38,280 nucleotides of DNA, taken from Flavobacteriaceae bacterium (lineage in GTDB: Bacteria > Bacteroidota > Bacteroidia > Flavobacteriales > Flavobacteriaceae). The first letter of the stretch is position 1, and each line of letters opens with the position of its first letter. The notes beneath the pieces were generated by a model. It made no database searches. It was given only the letters and a program-made list of their open reading frames with translations, and was not told the DNA's origin. Location of the stretch: contig CANGTL010000025.1 of the NCBI GenBank assembly GCA_947456815.1, positions 1 through 38,280 of the forward strand, in the 5' to 3' direction. This document shows positions 16,139-24,831 of this stretch, piece after piece. The translations under genes were made by a program, and so were the position numbers.

Positions 16139-17275
16139 TTATACTAATCCTCTTGAAATAACGATTCGTTGAATTTCAGAAGTTCCTTCATAAATCTGTG
16201 TGATTTTAGAATCGCGCATCATACGTTCTACGTGGTATTCGGCAACATAACCATTTCCTCCGTGAATTTGCACCGCCTCGTTCGCTACTTCTAAAGCAAT
16301 TTCAGAAGCATAAAGTTTCGCCATCGCGCCTGAATGCGATATGTCTTTTCCTTCGTCTTTTTCGCATGCGGCTTTCATAATCAGCAATCGAGCGGCGGTG
16401 ATTTTGACATACATATCCGCCAACTTAAAGGCTATCACTTGATGATTGAAAATTTCTTTTCCAAAAGCTTTGCGTTCGTGTGAATATTTTAAGGCTAATT
16501 CATAAGCGCCTGTTGCGATACCTAATGCTTGAGAAGCAATTCCAATTCGACCGCCATTGAGCACATTCATCGCAAAATTAAATCCAAATCCATCAGCGCC
16601 AATGCGGTTTTCTTTAGGCACCTTTACATCCGTAAACATCAGTGAATGCGTATCAGAACCACGAATTCCCATTTTCTTTTCTTTCAGACCGATTTCAAAA
16701 CCAGGCCATCCTTTTTCAACTATAAACGCATTGATTCCTTTGTGTTTTTTCTCGACGTCAGTTTGTGCAATGACTAGATAAGTCGAAGCGGTTGCGCCAT
16801 TGGTAATCCAGTTTTTGGTTCCGTTTAGTAAATAATGATCGCCTTTATCGATGGCAGTTGTTTTTTGTGAAGTCGCATCCGATCCCGCTTCTGGCTCCGA
16901 TAAACAAAAAGCACCTATCACTTCGCCTTTTGCCAAAGGAACTAAGTATTTCATTTTCTGTTCTTCGTTGCAATATTTTTCTAAACCGGCGCAAACCAAA
17001 GAATTATTTACCGACATGATTACCGCTGCAGAGGCATCTACTTTAGCAATTTCTGTCATCGCCAAAACATATGACACACTATCCAAACCAGAACCACCAT
17101 ATTTTGGGTCGACCATCATTCCCATAAAACCTAAATCGGCCATCATTTTGACTTGCTCTGTGGGAAATTTGGAATGTTCGTCTCTTTCTATTACTCCAGG
17201 CAACAATTCAGCTTGAGCAAAATCTCGAGCGGCTTGTTGAATCATCAAATGTTCTTCGGTAAGATTAAAATCCAT
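16139..17275 (-). CDS. Acyl-CoA dehydrogenase (short-chain type)
   Basis: This 378-residue FAD enzyme oxidises acyl-CoA to enoyl-CoA and passes electrons to electron-transfer flavoprotein. It has the FAD/substrate motif FCLSEPEAGSDATS, the WITNGATAS segment, and QIYEGTSEIQR with the catalytic base Glu363 in the position typical of short- and medium-chain enzymes. Length is normal. It may serve fatty acid or branched amino acid breakdown; chain-length preference is not readable with certainty. It has its own near-consensus promoter in the 92-bp divergent gap with anmK. Confidence 0.95.
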   Translation of the reverse strand: MDFNLTEEHLMIQQAARDFAQAELLPGVIERDEHSKFPTEQVKMMADLGFMGMMVDPKYGGSGLDSVSYVLAMTEIAKVDASAAVIMSVNNSLVCAGLEKYCNEEQKMKYLVPLAKGEVIGAFCLSEPEAGSDATSQKTTAIDKGDHYLLNGTKNWITNGATASTYLVIAQTDVEKKHKGINAFIVEKGWPGFEIGLKEKKMGIRGSDTHSLMFTDVKVPKENRIGADGFGFNFAMNVLNGGRIGIASQALGIATGAYELALKYSHERKAFGKEIFNHQVIAFKLADMYVKITAARLLIMKAACEKDEGKDISHSGAMAKLYASEIALEVANEAVQIHGGNGYVAEYHVERMMRDSKITQIYEGTSEIQRIVISRGLV

Positions 17276-17315
17276 GTGCTATATGCTAAAGTGGGACGTT
17301 TTTTTTTAATGTTTT

Positions 17316-17346
17316 CAAATGTATAATTTAAAAGTTAAAATTTCAA
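17316..17346 (-). promoter_or_regulatory. Promoter of the acyl-CoA dehydrogenase gene
   Basis: On the minus strand: TTG (17344-17346), 20-nt spacer, TACATTTG (17316-17323), matching TTG / TAnnTTTG. It lies about 40 bp before the start codon at 17275. Confidence 0.65.
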
Positions 17347-17367
17347 ACGTTTTCGTATTTTTATCCC

Positions 17368-18432
17368 ATGCAGAAAAATTCCTACACTGTTATTGGCGTT
17401 ATGTCGGGAACCTCGCTTGATGGTGTTGATTTGGCGCTGTTTCATTTCAATCTGTTTGAAGAAAAATGGCGTTTTGAAATTGGTGTAGCTCAAACCATAT
17501 CGTATGATGAATATTGGCTGAACGAACTAAAAAACGCAGTCAATTTTTCTGAAGATCAGCTTCAAGAACTCAATCACAATTACACGGAACTTTTAGGAAA
17601 CATCATTCGAAATTTTATCGAAAAACACCAACTCAAAAACATCGATGCGGTTTGTTCACATGGACATACAATTCTACATCAACCACAAAATGGTTTCACA
17701 TTGCAAATCGGAAATCTTCCCGAAATTGAAGCGATTTGTCAACAAAAAGTAGTGTGTGATTTTCGAGTTCAAGATGTACAACTCGGTGGTCAAGGTGCGC
17801 CACTCGTGCCTATCGGCGATCGACTGTTGTTTTCTGAATTTGAATATTGTTTGAATTTGGGCGGTTTTTCTAATATCTCCTTTGAACAGGATGGAAAGCG
17901 AATCGCCTTTGATATTTCACCAGTGAATACCGTTTTGAATTTCTACGCCAATCAATTGGGATTTGACTATGATGATCGTGGGAAAATTGCCCGTTCTGGA
18001 AATCTTAATTCAGCTTTATTGAAAACTTTGAATGATTTAGATTTTTATCAAAAATCCTTTCCGAAATCATTGGGATTTGAATATGTGAAAGAAGTCGTCT
18101 TGCCTTTGATGGAATCCTTTGCGATGACGACAGAAGACAAAATGCATACGTTTTCAGAACATGTAGCATTCCAAATTGCGAATGCATTACTCGTAAAAAA
18201 AGGCAAACTTTTGATTACCGGCGGCGGCGCTTACAATGATTTCTTAATTGAAAGAATGCAATTTTACTTGCCTGAAATAGCGATTACAATTCCAGAAAAT
18301 AAAATACTAGAATTTAAAGAAGCTTTGATTTTTGGCTTGTTGGGTGTTTTGAAATTGCGGAATGAAATTAATGTATTAAGTAGTGTTACTGGAGCGAAAC
18401 TTGATCATAGTTCAGGTGTAATTTATAGTTAA
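17368..18432 (+). CDS. anmK: Anhydro-N-acetylmuramic acid kinase
   Basis: AnmK phosphorylates and opens 1,6-anhydroMurNAc to MurNAc-6-phosphate during cell-wall recycling. The 354-residue protein starts with the diagnostic VIGVMSGTSLDGVDLAL. It continues with SHGHTILHQP, VCDFRVQDVQLGGQGAPLVPIGD and FNLGGFSNIS-type motifs (here LNLGGFSNISF), and ends with the ATP-binding LITGGGAYNDF. Length is slightly under the Escherichia coli enzyme (about 370). No murQ or nag genes adjoin. It is divergent from the acyl-CoA dehydrogenase gene. Confidence 0.96.
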   Translation: MQKNSYTVIGVMSGTSLDGVDLALFHFNLFEEKWRFEIGVAQTISYDEYWLNELKNAVNFSEDQLQELNHNYTELLGNIIRNFIEKHQLKNIDAVCSHGHTILHQPQNGFTLQIGNLPEIEAICQQKVVCDFRVQDVQLGGQGAPLVPIGDRLLFSEFEYCLNLGGFSNISFEQDGKRIAFDISPVNTVLNFYANQLGFDYDDRGKIARSGNLNSALLKTLNDLDFYQKSFPKSLGFEYVKEVVLPLMESFAMTTEDKMHTFSEHVAFQIANALLVKKGKLLITGGGAYNDFLIERMQFYLPEIAITIPENKILEFKEALIFGLLGVLKLRNEINVLSSVTGAKLDHSSGVIYS

Positions 18433-18440
18433 ATATTAGT

Positions 18441-18469
18441 TTATTATCTACTTTAAAAAATTACATTTG
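18441..18469 (+). promoter_or_regulatory. Promoter of the Glu/Leu/Phe/Val dehydrogenase gene
   Basis: TTA (18441-18443), 18-nt spacer, TACATTTG (18462-18469). The -7 box is perfect and the -33 box has one mismatch. Transcription would begin near 18476, which excludes the earlier in-frame start at 18467. Confidence 0.65.
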
Positions 18470-18493
18470 CATCGCAAAAAAAGCAGTCCATTC

Positions 18494-19720
18494 ATGAAAG
18501 ATTTACTCAAGAAATTCGAAGATAAAACGCCCGAAATCATATTCAATTGGAAAGATGCCGAAACCGAAGCAGAAGGCTGGACGGTCATCAACTCGCTTCG
18601 CGGCGGCGCTGCAGGCGGTGGAACCAGAATGCGAAAAGGTTTAGATATGAATGAAGTGCTTTCGTTAGCAAAAACGATGGAAGTGAAATTCTCTGTTTCG
18701 GGTCCAGCGATTGGCGGCGCCAAATCAGGAATCAACTTCGATCCGAATGATCCTCGAAAAAAAGGAGTTTTACAACGTTGGTATAAAGCAGTGTCGCCTT
18801 TGCTAAAAAGTTATTACGGAACTGGTGGCGATTTGAATGTAGATGAAATTCATGAAGTGATACCAATGACCGAAGAATGCGGCGTTTGGCATCCGCAAGA
18901 AGGTGTTTTTAATGGGCATTTCAAACCAACCGAAGCAGATAAAATAAACCGCATTGGGCAATTACGTCAAGGTGTGGTGAAAGTGATTGAAAATCCAAAT
19001 TTTTCGCCAGATGTAGCTAGAAAATACACGGTTGCAGATATGATTACCGGTTATGGTGTTGCAGAAGCAGTTCGTCATTACTATGATATTTATGGAGGCA
19101 ATGTAAAAGGGAAAAAAGCGATTGTGCAAGGATTTGGAAATGTAGGTTCAGCAGCTGCTTTTTACTTGGCAGAAATGGGCGCTAAAGTCATCGGGATTAT
19201 CGACCGGGACGGCGGAGTCATAAATGAAAACGGATTTACCTTTGAGCAAATACGAACGCTATTTTTGAATAAAGATGGTAATAAATTGGTGGCTTTCAAC
19301 ATGATTCCGTTTGAAGAAATCAATTCAAAAATTTGGTCTTTAGGTGCCGACATCTTTACGCCTTGCGCCGCCTCAAGATTAGTAACGCAAAGCCAAATGG
19401 ACAGCATGATTGCTTCGGGATTGGAAGTAATTTCTTGCGGAGCTAACGTTCCATTTGCAGACAAGGAGATATTCTTCGGTCCGATTATGGAGCAGGTAGA
19501 TCAAAAAATTAGTTTGATTCCAGATTTTATCTCCAATTGTGGAATGGCAAGGGTTTTTGCTTATTTTATGGAAAAGAAAGTGCAAATGACCGATGAAGCT
19601 ATTTTTGCTGATACGTCGAATATCATCAAAAATGCGATTCAAAAAGCGCACGACCTTAATCCATCTAAAACCAACATCAGTGCGACTGCGTTTGAGATTG
19701 CGCTGAAACAATTGGTTTAA
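18494..19720 (+). CDS. Glu/Leu/Phe/Val dehydrogenase family enzyme
   Basis: This 408-residue NAD(P)-dependent amino acid dehydrogenase interconverts an amino acid and its 2-oxo acid plus ammonia. The substrate half shows GGGTRMRKGLDMNEVLSLA and GPAIGGAKSGINFDP, with the conserved lysines around residues 65 and 77. The nucleotide half has VQGFGNVGSAAAFYLAE. A glutamate dehydrogenase role is likely, but glutamate and leucine types are close and no single residue settles it. The start is ATG 18494 rather than 18467 because the latter lies inside the promoter -7 box. Confidence 0.9.
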   Translation: MKDLLKKFEDKTPEIIFNWKDAETEAEGWTVINSLRGGAAGGGTRMRKGLDMNEVLSLAKTMEVKFSVSGPAIGGAKSGINFDPNDPRKKGVLQRWYKAVSPLLKSYYGTGGDLNVDEIHEVIPMTEECGVWHPQEGVFNGHFKPTEADKINRIGQLRQGVVKVIENPNFSPDVARKYTVADMITGYGVAEAVRHYYDIYGGNVKGKKAIVQGFGNVGSAAAFYLAEMGAKVIGIIDRDGGVINENGFTFEQIRTLFLNKDGNKLVAFNMIPFEEINSKIWSLGADIFTPCAASRLVTQSQMDSMIASGLEVISCGANVPFADKEIFFGPIMEQVDQKISLIPDFISNCGMARVFAYFMEKKVQMTDEAIFADTSNIIKNAIQKAHDLNPSKTNISATAFEIALKQLV

Positions 19721-19802
19721 ATTTTAGCTGTTATTTCAAAACAATTTTTAGTATATTTATTCGTTTAAAAAAAGAAACGTTGTTCACCAAATTCTGCTGA
19801 TT

Positions 19803-20702
19803 ATGGATATCTCTCTGAATAAAGACCAACAAAAATCGATACTAATGACAGCAATTGTCATGAGTTTGTTGCTTCTCATTCTTTTTTTCGTCAGATTTTG
19901 GCCACCTTCCAATCTTAAGGAATTAATGGGCGGCGGCGGCGGTGGCGGTATTGAAATGAATTTTGGCGACAGCGATTTTGGAATGGGAGAAAATTTCAAA
20001 AGCGAATCCTTAAATGTAAAGGAAGAGGAAAGTAAACAAGCACCTGCAACAGCATCCCCTGAAGACAATGTGATTACAGAAGATGACCCAACCGACGATG
20101 TTGCTGCGTTGCCAAAAAATGAGAAACCGAAAAAGACCACGCCTACTGTTGTAAAAACAGAAACAAAACCAGTGGTTGAAAAACCAAAAGTTTCTAAAAA
20201 TACTAATGATGCCCTTTCGAACTTACTAAACTCAAATAAAGGAGGCGATGGCAACGACAAAACAGGTGGCAACAAAGGCAGACCTGATGGTAAACTAACT
20301 TCGAGCGGCTATAGCGGAAGCGGAACAGGAACAGGTTCTGGATCTGGATCTGGTTCAGGCTCAGGTTCTGGTAGTGGGTCAGGAAATGGCAGCGGGTCAG
20401 GCAGTGGTAATGGTTCAGGAAAAGGGAGTGGTTCAAATTATATGTTAGGAAACAGAAAAGCCTTAAGCAAACCTGTGCCCAATTATACTTGTAATGAAGA
20501 AGGAAACGTAGCAGTTCAGATTTCAGTAGACAAATCAGGAAATGTTGTCGCAGCGAAACCAGGAGTTAGAGGTACAACCAATGCTGCAAAATGTCTTTTA
20601 GACGAAGCCAAAAATGCAGCAATGAGAACACGTTGGGAACCCGATAGTAACGCAGCGGAGACACAGGTTGGATTAATTATTTATAATTTCAGTCTAAATT
20701 AG
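19803..20702 (+). CDS. tonB: Energy transducer TonB-like protein with poly-Gly and Gly-Ser spacer
   Basis: This 299-residue protein has a cytoplasmic N-terminus, one membrane helix (about residues 13-32), a seven-glycine run (residues 43-49), a charged low-complexity periplasmic spacer, a Gly-Ser repeat (about residues 170-212) and a C-terminal TonB-like domain. That domain includes GNVAVQISVDKSGNVVAAKPG and AAMRTRWEPD, with a Cys pair (NYTCN, AAKCLL). TonB carries proton-motive energy from ExbB/ExbD to outer-membrane receptors. It faces exbD across a perfect hairpin. The Gly-Ser spacer replaces the usual Pro-rich one. A near-match promoter TATATTTA lies at 19752-19759. Confidence 0.85.
   Translation: MDISLNKDQQKSILMTAIVMSLLLLILFFVRFWPPSNLKELMGGGGGGGIEMNFGDSDFGMGENFKSESLNVKEEESKQAPATASPEDNVITEDDPTDDVAALPKNEKPKKTTPTVVKTETKPVVEKPKVSKNTNDALSNLLNSNKGGDGNDKTGGNKGRPDGKLTSSGYSGSGTGTGSGSGSGSGSGSGSGSGNGSGSGSGNGSGKGSGSNYMLGNRKALSKPVPNYTCNEEGNVAVQISVDKSGNVVAAKPGVRGTTNAAKCLLDEAKNAAMRTRWEPDSNAAETQVGLIIYNFSLN
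20310..20437 (+). repeat. Hexanucleotide-type repeat encoding Gly-Ser in tonB
   Basis: Imperfect GGNTCN/GGNAGY units encode about 20 Gly-Ser pairs with scattered Thr, Asn and Lys. Codons vary between units, so the stretch is kept at protein level rather than being a young slippage tract. Confidence 0.85.
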
Positions 20703-20780
20703 TTAGCACTTATATCGCTTGTTAGTTCAAATTTTCCATTTGTAAGAAGCGATTTATTTTGAGGATTTTACGATAAAAAG

Positions 20781-20822
20781 TTAGCCACGAATTCACAGAT
20801 TAATTAGTGAATTCGTGGCTAA
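20781..20822. terminator. Perfect 16-bp hairpin between convergent tonB and exbD
   Basis: TTAGCCACGAATTCAC / GTGAATTCGTGGCTAA with a 10-nt loop. It is the strongest palindrome in the window and serves converging genes. The half-sequence ATTCGTGGC also occurs near 26568, and I recall similar sequences as dispersed repeats in flavobacteria. Around it, 20703-20872 holds no gene. Confidence 0.75.
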
Positions 20823-20872
20823 AATATTTTAATTCATTTTGAATGAAAATAATATTGAAAATTAAAAAAAAT

Positions 20873-21268
20873 TTACTTCGGACTTGTAGCAATGACGAAT
20901 TTGAGTTTGTTCCGGACGCCTATTTGAAGTACATCGACCAAATCCTGCACTTGCATATTAAACGGTATTCTGACAATAACCCTTTGATCTTTGGAAGCAT
21001 CCATTTTAGAAAGCAAAGTTTCTTCCAATTTTTCAAAGGCAACTTCTTCCTTATCCACAAAAAATCGCTTTTCTTCCGTTACGGAAATCGTGATTAATTG
21101 CTTGTTGGTTTTCTCGTTGGTTTTTGATTTGGGCAAAGTCATTCGGATCACGTTCGGATTGGCTAGTGTTGATATAATCAAGAAAAACAAAAGCAAGAAA
21201 AACATGATGTCACTCAATGATGAAGTAGCTACTTCAGCATGAAATCGTTTATTTCGTTTTATCGCCAT
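20873..21268 (-). CDS. exbD: ExbD/TolR family biopolymer transport protein
   Basis: This 131-residue subunit has a basic N-terminus (MAIKRNKRFHAEVATSS), one membrane helix beginning at the key Asp20 (LSDIMFFLLLFFLII), and a periplasmic domain. The Asp is the proton-path residue in this family. The domain ends with RVIVRIPFNMQVQDLVDVLQIG. It overlaps exbB by 20 bp, so the pair is co-translated, and it converges with tonB. Whether the complex serves TonB or a Tol-type function cannot be told from ExbD alone; the tonB gene next door favours TonB. Confidence 0.94.
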   Translation of the reverse strand: MAIKRNKRFHAEVATSSLSDIMFFLLLFFLIISTLANPNVIRMTLPKSKTNEKTNKQLITISVTEEKRFFVDKEEVAFEKLEETLLSKMDASKDQRVIVRIPFNMQVQDLVDVLQIGVRNKLKFVIATSPK

Positions 21269-21968
21269 GATTTGGTCTTTGAATAATATTTACAAATTCT
21301 AACACTTGTTTCTGAATGGATAACGCAAAACCATCAATCTTGCCATTAAATAGGTGGTACGCACTGTACGCTAAAATACCCACAATAAGTCCGGCTCCCG
21401 AGCTGATCATTTTTTCATACAAACCTCCCGAAATATTTCCGATACTAATATCTTCGGTAACTGAAATACTGTAAAAGATTTTGATTACACCGGAAATGGT
21501 TCCGATGAAACCTAAGGTTGGCGCGATACCGGCAATCAAACCGAGTTGACCTAGCTTCTTCTCCATTTCGCCAATTTCGATATTTGCCGCTCTTTCCATA
21601 TTCGATTCGATTTCGGTAATTGGGCGACCAATAGTCAAAATCCCTTCCTTAAGGACATTTCCTTGTGCATTGCCGCTACGCTCTGCTGCTGTACAGGCCA
21701 TATCAAGATTGCCTGCGTTGAGATTGACACGGACATCTTTAATCAAATGGCTATCAATTTTTGATGCTTTACTTATAAATAGGTATCTTTCAAACACTAG
21801 GTAAATCGTGTAAATGAATAAAATTACAATCGGAATTAAGAAAAAACCTCCTTTAAAAATAAACTCCAAAACTGAAATTTCGGTATTTACGGGAAGGGCT
21901 TTTGCTAGTTCAGCTGGATTCACTTGCGATAAGGTATCGGCTTGTACTTGTAAAAAAGAAGTAATCAT
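21249..21968 (-). CDS. exbB: ExbB/TolQ (MotA family) proton channel protein
   Basis: This 239-residue inner-membrane protein has three hydrophobic segments: residues about 39-59 (GGFFLIPIVILFIYTIYLVF), one in the GLIAGIAPTLGFIGTISGVIK stretch, and a last one in ISSGAGLIVGILAYSAYHLF. The second and third motifs line the channel in ExbB/TolQ/MotA proteins. It forms the proton-driven motor with ExbD. The start ATG is at 21968, in a 128-bp divergent gap with folC. Confidence 0.94.
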   Translation of the reverse strand: MITSFLQVQADTLSQVNPAELAKALPVNTEISVLEFIFKGGFFLIPIVILFIYTIYLVFERYLFISKASKIDSHLIKDVRVNLNAGNLDMACTAAERSGNAQGNVLKEGILTIGRPITEIESNMERAANIEIGEMEKKLGQLGLIAGIAPTLGFIGTISGVIKIFYSISVTEDISIGNISGGLYEKMISSGAGLIVGILAYSAYHLFNGKIDGFALSIQKQVLEFVNIIQRPNHGDKTK

Positions 21969-22096
21969 ATTTGTTGTTGTTTTTTAGACTTTTGTGACAA
22001 AATAATTTCAAATTTGTATCGGCAACGACCACTACGCAATATTAAACTAAAAAAGAAAGAATTTATTTTACATTTTGAATTTTTTATTAAAAAGTA

Positions 22097-23317
22097 ATGA
22101 ACTATAACGAGACCGTCAATTGGATGTTCCAACAGTTGCCGATGTACCAAACTCAAGGTGCCACAGCTTATCGAAAAGATCTGACGAATACCATTCTACT
22201 AGCAAATTATCTGGGAAATCCAGAGAAGTATCTACGGTGTATTCACGTTGCTGGAACAAACGGTAAAGGATCTACTTCACATATGTTAGCGTCGATTCTG
22301 CAAGAAGCTGGTTATGATGTTGGTTTGTATACTTCTCCTCATTTGAAAGACTTCCGAGAAAGAATAAAGATTAATGGTATCGAGATATCTGAAAACTTTG
22401 TAACCAATTTTATTGCTGAACATAAAACATTCTTTGAAGCAAACAACTTAAGTTTTTTTGAAATGACTGTTGGCTTGGCTTTCGAATATTTCAAAAATAG
22501 TAAAGTTGATATTGCTATTGTAGAAGTTGGAATGGGCGGTCGACTTGACTCAACAAACATTGTTGCACCACTGGTTTCGGTCATTACGAATATTGGATTT
22601 GACCACATGCAGTTTCTAGGCAATACTTTAGAATTAATCGCATCGGAAAAAGCGGGTATCATCAAACATAATATTCCTACAGTTGTTGGGCAATATACCG
22701 AAGAAACGAAAGCGGTATTTGTAAGAAAAGCTAAAGAAGAGGAATCGCCACTATTTTTCGCTTCTGATCTAATTACAAAGGAATTTAATTCGCCATTAAA
22801 AGGTACTTATCAATTGCACAACAAAAAAACCGTACTACAAACTATTCGGGTTTTACAGTCGATGAGTTCTTTTGAAATAAATGAAGAAAGCATAACACAA
22901 GGTTTCTTGAACGTTATAAAAAATACAGGTTTACAAGGAAGATGGCAACAACTCCAAGATAATCCAACTGCTATTTGCGATACTGCTCATAACACTGACG
23001 GCCTAAAAATCGTCTTAACGCAATTGCTACAACAGGAGTTTCAACAGTTGCACATTGTTATCGGGGTTGTAAATGATAAAGATTTGGACTGCATTTTACC
23101 ATTATTCCCCAAAAAAGCAAATTACTATTTTTGCAAACCAAACATCCCTCGAGGCTTGGAAGCCCATATTTTGGAGGAAAAAGCATTCAAATATGATTTA
23201 ATTGGAGGGATTTTCAACTCAGTTTCAGAAGCTTACGAAGCTGCCAAGAAAAATGCAGAGAAAGAAGACTTAATCTTCATTGGCGGCAGTACCTTTGTTG
23301 TTGCAGAAATTTTGTAA
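22097..23317 (+). CDS. folC: Bifunctional folylpolyglutamate/dihydrofolate synthase
   Basis: FolC adds glutamate to dihydropteroate or folates using ATP. The 406 residues show the Mur-ligase-like P-loop VAGTNGKGST (residues 51-60), SPHLKDFRERIKING, VEVGMGGRLDSTNIV and the C-terminal-domain motifs DTAHNTDGL and GVVNDKD. These are the standard FolC set in order. Length is slightly below the E. coli enzyme (about 420). No perfect promoter is seen; TACATTTTG at 22068 is one base too long. Confidence 0.95.
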   Translation: MNYNETVNWMFQQLPMYQTQGATAYRKDLTNTILLANYLGNPEKYLRCIHVAGTNGKGSTSHMLASILQEAGYDVGLYTSPHLKDFRERIKINGIEISENFVTNFIAEHKTFFEANNLSFFEMTVGLAFEYFKNSKVDIAIVEVGMGGRLDSTNIVAPLVSVITNIGFDHMQFLGNTLELIASEKAGIIKHNIPTVVGQYTEETKAVFVRKAKEEESPLFFASDLITKEFNSPLKGTYQLHNKKTVLQTIRVLQSMSSFEINEESITQGFLNVIKNTGLQGRWQQLQDNPTAICDTAHNTDGLKIVLTQLLQQEFQQLHIVIGVVNDKDLDCILPLFPKKANYYFCKPNIPRGLEAHILEEKAFKYDLIGGIFNSVSEAYEAAKKNAEKEDLIFIGGSTFVVAEIL

Positions 23318-23333
23318 TAAAATTGAATTTTGT

Positions 23334-23363
23334 TTGCAAATATCAAAAACTAACTTATATTTG
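23334..23363 (+). promoter_or_regulatory. Consensus promoter of tRNA-Val
   Basis: TTG (23334-23336), 19-nt spacer, TATATTTG (23356-23363): a full match to the Bacteroidota TTG / TAnnTTTG promoter. The predicted start lies about 6 nt before the mature tRNA. Confidence 0.85.
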
Positions 23364-23375
23364 CACACGCATTCG

Positions 23376-23450
23376 GGGCGATTAGCTCAGTTGGTTCAGA
23401 GCATCTGGTTTACACCCAGAGGGTCGGGGGTTCGAATCCCTCATCGCCCA
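23376..23450 (+). tRNA. tRNA-Val (anticodon TAC)
   Basis: Acceptor stem GGGCGAT pairs with ATCGCCC and is followed by discriminator A. D-arm sequence TTAGCTCAGTTGG is present. The anticodon stem TCTGG/CCAGA closes loop TTTACAC, giving anticodon TAC at 23411-23413. The T-arm contains GGTTCGAATCC. The length is 75 nt and the CCA end is not encoded. It has its own promoter and terminator, so it is a single-gene transcription unit. Confidence 0.97.
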
Positions 23451-23452
23451 CA

Positions 23453-23483
23453 AAAAAATCCACTAGATAATAGTGGATTTTTT
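23453..23483. terminator. Terminator of tRNA-Val, probably bidirectional (also serves murF)
   Basis: Stem AAAAAATCCACTA / TAGTGGATTTTTT with a 5-nt loop, directly after the tRNA and 4 bp before the end of convergent murF. Confidence 0.88.
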
Positions 23484-23486
23484 ATT

Positions 23487-24770
23487 TTATAGGAATTCTA
23501 ACGTTCTTTCTAGTGCCATACCTCGTGATCCTTTAATCAAAATCATGCAATCTTTAAGCGCGACATTCTTTAATGCATTTGCAAATGAATCGAAAGTGTC
23601 GTGAAAATGAAAATGTTTCTGCTCGATTCTATTTTCAAAGAAATCCTTACCAATAAAAAAACACTCAACATTTTCTGTATTTTTGAGCATATCAACAATT
23701 GCTTTGTGTTCTGCAATACTTTCATGCCCAAGCTCAAACATATCTCCTAAAATAGCAACTTTATTTTCTTTCTGAAGATGAACAAAATTCTCAATTGCCA
23801 CTTTCATGCTACTTGGATTGGCATTGTAGGCATCTAAAATAATCTCATTTGAGTTTTTATGAACTAATTGCGATCGATTATTCTCAGGAATATAGTTTTC
23901 GACTGCTTCCTTAATATCTTCGTTACTGACCTCAAAGTATCTACCAATGGCTATTGCCGCATTGATGTTGTTTGCATTGTACAATCCTATCAGATGCGAT
24001 TGAATACTCATGTTTGAAAAATCAACACGTACGAATGGGTTTGCCACAACTTTATCTATACAAGTAGTAGCTTCTTTGTGATTTAATCCAAAAGTGATTC
24101 GCGATATCGCAATTGTTTTTTCAATTTGAATGGGGTCATCAAGATTTACAAATACCCTCTTATTGCATTTTGAAAGGTATGAATACATTTCGCTCTTCCC
24201 CTTAATAACACCTTCAACGCCACCAAATCCCTCTAAATGCGCTTTTCCAAAGTTCGTAATGTAGCCAAAATCAGGTTGAGCGATTTCGCACAAGAATTCA
24301 ATTTCTTTCTGGTGATTTGCACCCATTTCGACGATTCCGAACTCCGTATTAGAATCAAAACTTAACAGAGTTAACGGTACTCCGATATGATTATTCAGAT
24401 TGCCAACCGTCGCTTTGGTTTTATATTTCCTTGAAAGTACGACATGTATTAACTCTTTTGTTGTTGTTTTTCCGTTACTGCCCGTTAGTGCAATAATTGG
24501 AAGGTTTAGATACTGGCGATGAAATTTAGCTAGTTCCTGCAGCGTCTCCAAACTTTCCTTTACGACTATTGTCCGACCATCTAGATAATAATCGGCATTG
24601 TCAATAATTACATATGACGCTCCCTTTGAAAGCGCCTCAACTGCAAAAGTGTTGGCATCAAAACGGTCGCCCTTAATAGCAACAAATAAACATCCTTCTA
24701 CGATATTCCGTGTATCAATAGAAACCGAATGACATGTAAGAAACAGTTGGTGAATGTCTTTAATATCCAT
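23487..24770 (-). CDS. murF: UDP-N-acetylmuramoyl-tripeptide--D-alanyl-D-alanine ligase
   Basis: MurF adds D-Ala-D-Ala to the UDP-MurNAc tripeptide, the last cytoplasmic peptidoglycan precursor step. The 427-residue protein has STDTRN-like substrate start (SIDTRNIVEGCLFVAIKG), P-loop ALTGSNGKTTTKE (residues 94-106), EMGANHQKEI, and the MurF hallmark LDAYNANPSSM, then ILGDMFELG. It is outside any dcw-type cluster. It follows gldJ, but a terminator lies between them, so it probably has separate control. Confidence 0.97.
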   Translation of the reverse strand: MDIKDIHQLFLTCHSVSIDTRNIVEGCLFVAIKGDRFDANTFAVEALSKGASYVIIDNADYYLDGRTIVVKESLETLQELAKFHRQYLNLPIIALTGSNGKTTTKELIHVVLSRKYKTKATVGNLNNHIGVPLTLLSFDSNTEFGIVEMGANHQKEIEFLCEIAQPDFGYITNFGKAHLEGFGGVEGVIKGKSEMYSYLSKCNKRVFVNLDDPIQIEKTIAISRITFGLNHKEATTCIDKVVANPFVRVDFSNMSIQSHLIGLYNANNINAAIAIGRYFEVSNEDIKEAVENYIPENNRSQLVHKNSNEIILDAYNANPSSMKVAIENFVHLQKENKVAILGDMFELGHESIAEHKAIVDMLKNTENVECFFIGKDFFENRIEQKHFHFHDTFDSFANALKNVALKDCMILIKGSRGMALERTLEFL

Positions 24771-24787
24771 AATAAAAAATAAAAAAT

Positions 24788-24810
24788 AAAAGCCCTATTA
24801 AAGGGCTTTT
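24788..24810 (-). terminator. Terminator after gldJ
   Basis: Stem AAAAGCCCT / AGGGCTTTT, 5-nt loop, followed on the minus strand by an ATTTTTTATTTTTTATT tail; 21 bp after the gldJ stop. Confidence 0.88.
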
Positions 24811-24831
24811 ATTGAAATATCAAATTAGAAA

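Noticed and set aside
19784..20275. 163-codon frame opposite tonB
   Set aside because: Shadow of the tonB low-complexity region, rich in Ser, Phe and Pro from the complement of Gly, Glu and Lys codons.
20843..21242. Two plus-strand frames opposite exbD
   Set aside because: Both are shadows of exbD, whose Asp-containing membrane helix and overlap with exbB establish the minus-strand gene.
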